The translations under genes were made by a program, and so were the position numbers. A stretch of DNA of 39,146 nt from Smittium culicis. Taxonomy: Eukaryota; Kickxellomycota; Harpellomycetes; Harpellales; Legeriomycetaceae. How positions within the stretch are numbered: position 1 is the first letter of the stretch; every line of letters starts with the position of its first letter. Shown piece by piece: positions 33,196 through 39,146 of this stretch. The DNA lies in contig LSSN01005762.1 in the NCBI GenBank assembly GCA_001970855.1, positions 1-39,146 of the forward strand, given 5' to 3'. The notes beneath the pieces are model-generated. The model made no database searches and had not been told where the DNA came from. It saw nothing but the letters and a program-made list of their open reading frames with translations.

Positions 33196-35898
33196 ATATT
33201 AAATGATAATATTAGATGATTTGTACTTTCCAAACAATCATATCGATTTACATTATCATTTTGTTCAATGTTAATACTACCCCCATAAACAGCGTTTAAT
33301 TTTAGAATATAAGGTAGATATTAATCGTTGAGTCATGAATTATCGCGCCATAAATTAATTAAATATACATGTTGTTTATAGTTACTAAAAACTGCGAAAT
33401 ATTTCCCAATAAATAATTTTGGAAATAAATTAATGTTATTTGCGCATGTGATCATGTAATTTCAACAGCGTTAAAATTAAAACATTTTTCTGCACAATTC
33501 GGAGAATCGTATTTCTAATCACCGGATTAGTAATCATTCTATGATTTCAATGTTATAGCATATTATTTAACATCCTTATATTCTTAAAAAATAGTTTCAT
33601 ATTTTTATCTTACAGTTTTGATAGTTTTTTGGAAAATCATATATAGCCAGAATTTTAATTGAAAAAGATTCTTTAGCAATAAAATATTTTCTTAAGATAT
33701 ATACAACTATTAAAAATTAACTAAAAAAAAAAAAAATAATACCTAGCTGTCAGGTACTGATACGTTTCCAAGAATGGCTAAGCTCTTTTGCATGTTTAAT
33801 TACATTCCATACTTACTAAACACAATTTCTTAATTCATACTTGACACATATAAATTTTAAATAATTTTTATAGCAAGGTTAGTAGATGTCCTTTTAAAAA
33901 ATTTATGCCAATTCTCTTTTGAATTTGCTCAATTATAGTACTGAAAATTACAAAATACATAGCGATCATCTAAAATGATGAATTGCTATATAGTACGAAA
34001 TTATTGATTTCGACATATAAGATTAAAGCATTCCAATTCCAAAATACTAAGAAATAATTTCTAAAAAGGCGCTTTAATCTAAAATAAAAACTTTCAAACC
34101 TATTCTTAGCATATTATATTCGAATACCTTTTTTAATAGCAATTAACTAAAAACAATCATAAATCCAACAATTATCCTAAAAAATAAGTTTGTAAAAAAA
34201 GCCCGTCACCAAAAATAAACAAAAAACTATTTATTTTAACCTTATAAAAATATAATTTAAATCTACTCTTTATGCACCTATTGAAAAAAAAATGAGGTCA
34301 CTCTGAAGATAACTGTAAGAAAAATAATGAAAAAGGATAGTATATGCATACAGATATTCTCTATAACAAATTAAAATAATCTTAATAAGATGATTATTAT
34401 ATCAGCAGTGATTAAATTAACGATTTTCATGCTAAAAAACGAAAGAAAAATATAATAAATTCAAAAATCAAATCTTTAACGCTAAAAAATATAAATTTAA
34501 ATTTAAATTAAAATAATTAAGCTCTAAAATTAATCTAACTAGTACCGCTGAAATAAAAATATAAAAAAAGGGGGAAAACACCCAATCATACGAACTTAAT
34601 AGTTGCTCAGTTTAAGAAACTAATTCAGAAACTTTATATTATACATTTTTAACCATAAATGAATAATCAAAAAATGATAAAATATAATATATAGCCCAAA
34701 TTTATTTTTCATTGACCAAATTAACTTAATTTATATTGAGAAATCTGAAGAATGAAATATACACACTATTTGAATTGGAAATGGCCCGCAAAATAAAAAT
34801 ATCAGCGATGATGCTAGCAGTTATATCGGAATAAACAATGATCGAGTATAATGGGATGTAACTTATTTATCAAACTAATTTAATGTAAATATCTATTTTG
34901 TGCAATTAAAAAAAGTGATTATAGATGACCAAAATGATATTTATACACACTAAAAAGTAAAAATCGTGTACTCATTTATCCGGAGTATACGAAAATATGC
35001 AAATAGCCTTGGGAGTTTATATCCAAGTTTAATAACAAAATAAAATCATATATCTAGATAAATAGTAGTTTATTTATAAGCTATAAATTCTTTATTTTTT
35101 TTTTTATTAAAAAAACTGAATTTTACATTTGACTATTTTGCTGTATAAATGTAAAATTAATCACTTGAATTTTTTATCATAATAGTTTATATTATTCAAA
35201 TAACGCCAAATAATTCTCGGCGTTTGATAGATTTAATTTTTTTGAAATTTTAAACACCCAATAATTACGAAAATTTTCTTAAATTAAATTAATTTTAATT
35301 ATTAAGTAAAAATCAACAAGAAAAACCAATAAATAAATAAATAAATAAATTTTCGCTATTTAAAGCTTAATAGTTTTACTTTTCTTCATATAATTAAGAA
35401 ATTTTAGAATCGGTGTTAATTAGTAGATGTATCTTAATTTGATCAGGTACATAGCTCAAAGACCGACACAGGAATATATTTGTGTTAGAATATTAGTTTA
35501 TTACGGCTCAAATTAACTATTTCATTTTTTATTATAACATAATGCTTCTATTATACTTATCGTAAAAAACAAAATAAAGTGATAAAAAAAATACTATTCA
35601 TCAGTTTTGGTATAAATTTATAGTAAAAAGCATTAAAATAAATTAAGAAATTTTACTTTACTACAAATATAAGCATAATTTATATTTCGAAATAATCAGT
35701 TAATTCGAAATAAGTTGGTACATTTGAGATAAAACCAAAATTTCCAGATAAATATAGTTTTCATAGGTTACCGAAACATGTTTCAAATAAACTATAATTA
35801 TTACAAAATAACTAGGCTTAAAAATTGTAATGATTTAGAATTAATTATCCCCAAAAATATCCAAGAATTTATGCAAAATCAAGACCAATTAATTATTC
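33196..35898. other. AT-rich stretch, nothing recognised
   Basis: No gene or clear element is seen. There is an AAAT tetranucleotide run near 35330-35350 and several poly-A tracts. Stop codons are dense in all frames. Confidence 0.5.
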
Positions 35899-35986
35899 CC
35901 AACATTATGCAAACAATGAGAACACTTGTTTTCGCCAACATTATGTAAGCAATAAGAACACTTATTCATACCAACATATATACAAA
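35899..35986. repeat. 36-bp tandem repeat, two and a half copies
   Basis: Units of 36 bases begin at 35899, 35935 and 35971, each starting CCAACATTATG or CCAACATATAT. The first two full units differ at several sites. Because 36 is a multiple of three, they read as a 12-residue repeat (PTLCKQ, stop, EHLF) in one frame, with the stop at a likely Gln codon. This could be a fragment of a repetitive protein, or chance. Confidence 0.8.
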
Positions 35987-36788
35987 AATTAATTCAACCA
36001 CTTTTTAACTGTGATTCTGCATTTCTTCGGCCTACTGGAAAATTAAAGCTTATTCTATTCTATTTTATTATATCTTAATAATCAATCTAGATGATTTCTT
36101 ATGGCAAAGAAAAAGTATAAATAATCTGTTTATTTCTATACTTTTTTTCTTTATCTGAAAACAATTGTCTTACCTCTCTTTAGTTTATTTAAAAATGATA
36201 CTTATTATATATCTAGTAACACTTGACTTACTATAATCCCCTTAAACTGTATATTTTACTCAAGTCTCTCACGATCTTGACAAAAAGATAAGCGCATATT
36301 CTTTGATTAATTACGCTGAAATTAATGATCAAATCACTTATTTCCGAATTTTGAAATCTATTTAGAAATATCTAAAAGAAATTTTTTTTACAGGTTGTTG
36401 CGGATTAGCCGAATTTCATTAGTTTTTTACTATTCATATGCCTTAATAACTAACTTATTAATATAGGGGTATGAAATAAAAATTTTACGGTTCCGCTTTT
36501 TGCGTATTATTTAGTACCAGCAGAATATGTTATATCGTTATATGGGTTAAATAATTTTTCAATTTCGTATCATAGTAATATTTTTCGCTTTATTTTTTAT
36601 GAGAGACTTCTCAATTCTTGTACATCTAATTGCTAGTTAAAATTGTTTGAGTTTGAACTAATTCCTGTCATCGTGTAATCATGCGATGTTAATAATAGTA
36701 AAACTTACGCTAGTATAAAGGCCTATCAACAACTACCCAATAATTTTTACTGGCTGGTAGTAATTTTTCTAAAACCAAGCCTGCTAAG

Positions 36789-36850
<62 letters not shown>

Positions 36851-37909
36851 TAATTAATTGAGCATTATAGTCATATTTTATGACAGGGGAATTTTAGCTA
36901 AGAGAGAACTTTTAGGCTTAAAGAGTTACATAAATAATGTATAAAATTATAAATCTGTTAAATAATTATCAGTTAATTCATGAATGTTTATTTCTCATAA
37001 TTATTAGACAATAAATAATACTTCTATAATCTTACTTGCTAAAATAAAATTCCCCGCAAAAAAAATCGCAAATGAAATTGGTTAATTAATTTTTTTTATC
37101 AAATAGATTTACAGTATTTCGTTCATGTAAAAAAAGAGCTGGAAAAAATGGGTTAACGTGAAAAAAAGAATGTAGTAACATATCAGCAATAAATATATAG
37201 TGTATAAAAAAAAGTTATAATGCATAACTATAACATATCAGATGAAAAGTATAAGTATATACTATAAAAAGTTAAATTTTTTGTAAAAAAATCAAAAAAA
37301 TTAAATCACTTAAAATTAAGCTTGCTGTTTTCAGAATTTCGAAATTCGAGCTAGAAAGTCAGTAAAATAATATTAAAAAAATTTCGCCGGTTTTCTCCTG
37401 CTTTTCATAAAGTGAAAAAATCGGCCAATAAAACTAAGTTGTAAAAAAGTATAAAAATGTAAATATACTATATTTTGTTGAAATTGAATTTTAATTGCTG
37501 GTACATGTGCAGGAATGTCTATCAAGAATGATTAGGCTTAAAATTACTATATACAATCTTAATTCGGCTGTAATAGAATGTACTATGTACTAAGAATATA
37601 TACGAAACTAACAAGTAATATAAGAATGTATGAAACATTAAACAATTAAAAGGTAACAATCTGGGGTTTGAAGGTCACTAAATGTATACTTATATACAAT
37701 CAGTATTTAAAGTATATAAGCGTATACATGCCCATCGATGATACCTCCCCCCCCACACAATATCAAAATATAATAAAATTAAACAATTACTACAATCACT
37801 TCTAATTTTTTTAAAGACCGGCGACAATTATACAATATTATCGTAAATAATACCAACATTTATACTATTATTTAAAAAAATAATACTATTAATATTACTG
37901 TAGGGAAAA
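35987..37909. other. AT-rich stretch upstream of the terminal transposon
   Basis: Apart from the TAA microsatellite at 36790-36849 and a run of C near 37747, I see no gene or element. The last part may hold the end or promoter of the DDE element that follows. Confidence 0.5.
36790..36849. repeat. (TAA)20 microsatellite
   Basis: Twenty uninterrupted copies of TAA, the same motif and strand as the tract that opens the window. Confidence 0.97.
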
Positions 37910-39146
37910 ATGACGATAACACAGGCTATTAGATCTTGCAGCCCGTTCTATTTCTATAGCCTTGATAGAATAGAGAAAAGCAGACTGTGTAAGAGGTTCA
38001 TTGATTTTGGTAAAAAGATATCAAACGGAGACACAGAATGCATTATAAAAGATACTCTATTCAATTTAAGGTTAGGGCGGTCTATTGGAAATGATATCTT
38101 TTCATTGTCTAACGATAAAATGAAAAATGTCATTAACAATATCAGTTAGCTCCACACAAGCTTATCGACTAGCAGGTATCAGAAATCGTCCATCCTATCA
38201 CTGATAGCTTCAGCATTTTCGCCGTATCAGCCTAGTAGCTTCGGTTTTGAGTTTTCAAGAACTCAGTTTACCACAGCGAAGCAAAAAGCAAGCGAAGATC
38301 AGTTCACTCTGGACGATTACCAGAGACACATTCCTAAATCAAGATCTGCTGTTGGTCAAACCGTCGTTGATTTAGTAAAATCATATCTCCACCGCTACTC
38401 TCAGCCATCTTCTATAACAGGAAGAAGAGTCGGTGAAGATAGCAACGGTCTCGGAACTCCGGTGATGTATTTAACCCAGAAAAGAGTTATATATATCACC
38501 AGCTATTAAAGGAAAATCCGGATTTGAAGTTGGGACTGAGTACTTTCTACAATGTCTGCCCAAAAAAATCCAAAAAACCGACCAAAAGAACATATATGTG
38601 TAAGGTGTGTGTTGCAGTATCAAAGGTTGAAAAGATGTACCGATCGGCAGTTTCAAGTCATGGAATAGACTCAGAGAGCGCACGAAAACTTATGAAGACG
38701 TACCAAGATTTTAAGGATCACAAAATGTTGGTCGACGAACAGAGGGTACGATTCACCAGCTTAAAAGGGAATTTAGGTAATGATTCATGTATTCTAATTT
38801 ATGATTTCAAAGAAAATTTTAAGATTGGTGGGAGACCGGTGGAATCTTCTGATTTTTTTTATTAGCAAGGCTCAGATTTCAGACTTGTGTTTTTGCCTTG
38901 TATACAAGTCTAATAGGAATATAAAGAGAAGATAATATAACTATTGGTCCGAAAATCTCACTCACGACTCTGTGTATACTCTTAGCTGTCTATCCAAGCT
39001 ACTGAAATCTCCCATGTTGCTATTTTTAAAAACGTTTACTTATAGAGCGATTCCGGTCCTCACTTTAAAAACAGTGAATTTCTCTATGCAGTGATGAAAG
39101 CACTGCCGGAGTCATTTCCAAGAAAAAATTTCTTTTTAAATTATTT
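37910..39146 (+). pseudogene. DDE-transposase-like gene of a DNA transposon, broken and cut by the window end
   Basis: A less AT-rich coding remnant. From ATG 37910 one frame runs to 38509, interrupted only by TAG at 38147. It contains TLDDYQRHIPKSRSAVGQTV. A frame change near 38490-38500, inside a TATATAT run, leads to a second frame with QLLKENPDLKLGLSTFYNVC, a KPTKRTYMCKVCV segment, DHKMLVDEQR and LIYDFKENF, ending at TAG 38863. Further shifted frames give SDLCFCLVYKSN, WSENLTHDSVYTL and, at 39050, DSGPHFKNSEFLY. The aspartates in DFKENF and SDSGPHFKN fit the catalytic core seen in a family of metazoan and fungal transposon proteins with the motif SDG-x-x-x-(Q/H)FKN. The stop before SDSGPHF is TAG where Trp is expected. 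The family name is uncertain; a DDE-type transposase is the best reading. The 3' part lies outside the window. Confidence 0.6.

Overview
The window looks like nuclear DNA from an AT-rich, intron-bearing fungus. The fungal signs are a fused HIS7-type imidazole glycerol-phosphate synthase, short GT-AG introns, a secreted FAS1 protein with dibasic sites, and no operon structure. The extreme AT content and degraded LINEs would suit an early-diverging (zygomycete-grade, possibly Harpellales/trichomycete) fungus. That placement is inference from overall appearance, not from a database match.

The window has two parts. Positions 1-12.3 kb are a compact housekeeping segment. After a (TAA)51 microsatellite come an eight-exon importin-9/Kap114-like karyopherin (+), the two-exon HIS7 (-, convergent with the importin), the copper chaperone COX17 (-), the 26S proteasome ATPase RPT2 (+, divergent from COX17 across a CCAAT-rich promoter) and a three-exon small ankyrin-repeat protein (-, convergent with RPT2). 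All introns and start codons were placed by eye from protein frame and splice signals. The reconstructed lengths (1071, 552, 63, 436 and 159 aa) match the known sizes of the first four families.

From 12.3 to 18.3 kb there is AT-rich spacer, then one long intronless gene for a secreted 1138-residue FAS1-like protein. It carries an array of N-x-G-x-x pentapeptides and many dibasic sites.

From 18.3 kb to the end no intact gene was found. This part is a graveyard of mobile elements. Three LINE relics lie on the + strand: an endonuclease fragment at 20.8-21.7 kb, a nearly complete endonuclease-RT-C-terminal copy at 24.5-28.9 kb, and a linker/RT fragment at 29.0-29.6 kb. There is also an ORF1-like fragment (21.9-22.3 kb), a probable ISXO2-type transposase relic (30.7-31.3 kb) and a broken DDE-transposase-like element running off the end (37.9-39.1 kb). 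Many inactivating changes are C-to-T or G-to-A at Gln, Arg or Trp codons, including the RT active site (YADD to YVDN), as a RIP-like process would produce. On the minus strand are exon-like pieces of multi-pass membrane proteins, one set resembling the last three helices of a GPCR. Minisatellites (9, 28 and 36 bp units) and (TAA)n tracts complete the region. The housekeeping genes act in separate processes: nuclear import, histidine and purine-linked metabolism, copper delivery to cytochrome oxidase, and protein turnover. No new multigene system is evident. The most notable points are the start-codon-only exon of RPT2, the pentapeptide array in the FAS1 protein and the RIP-like decay.
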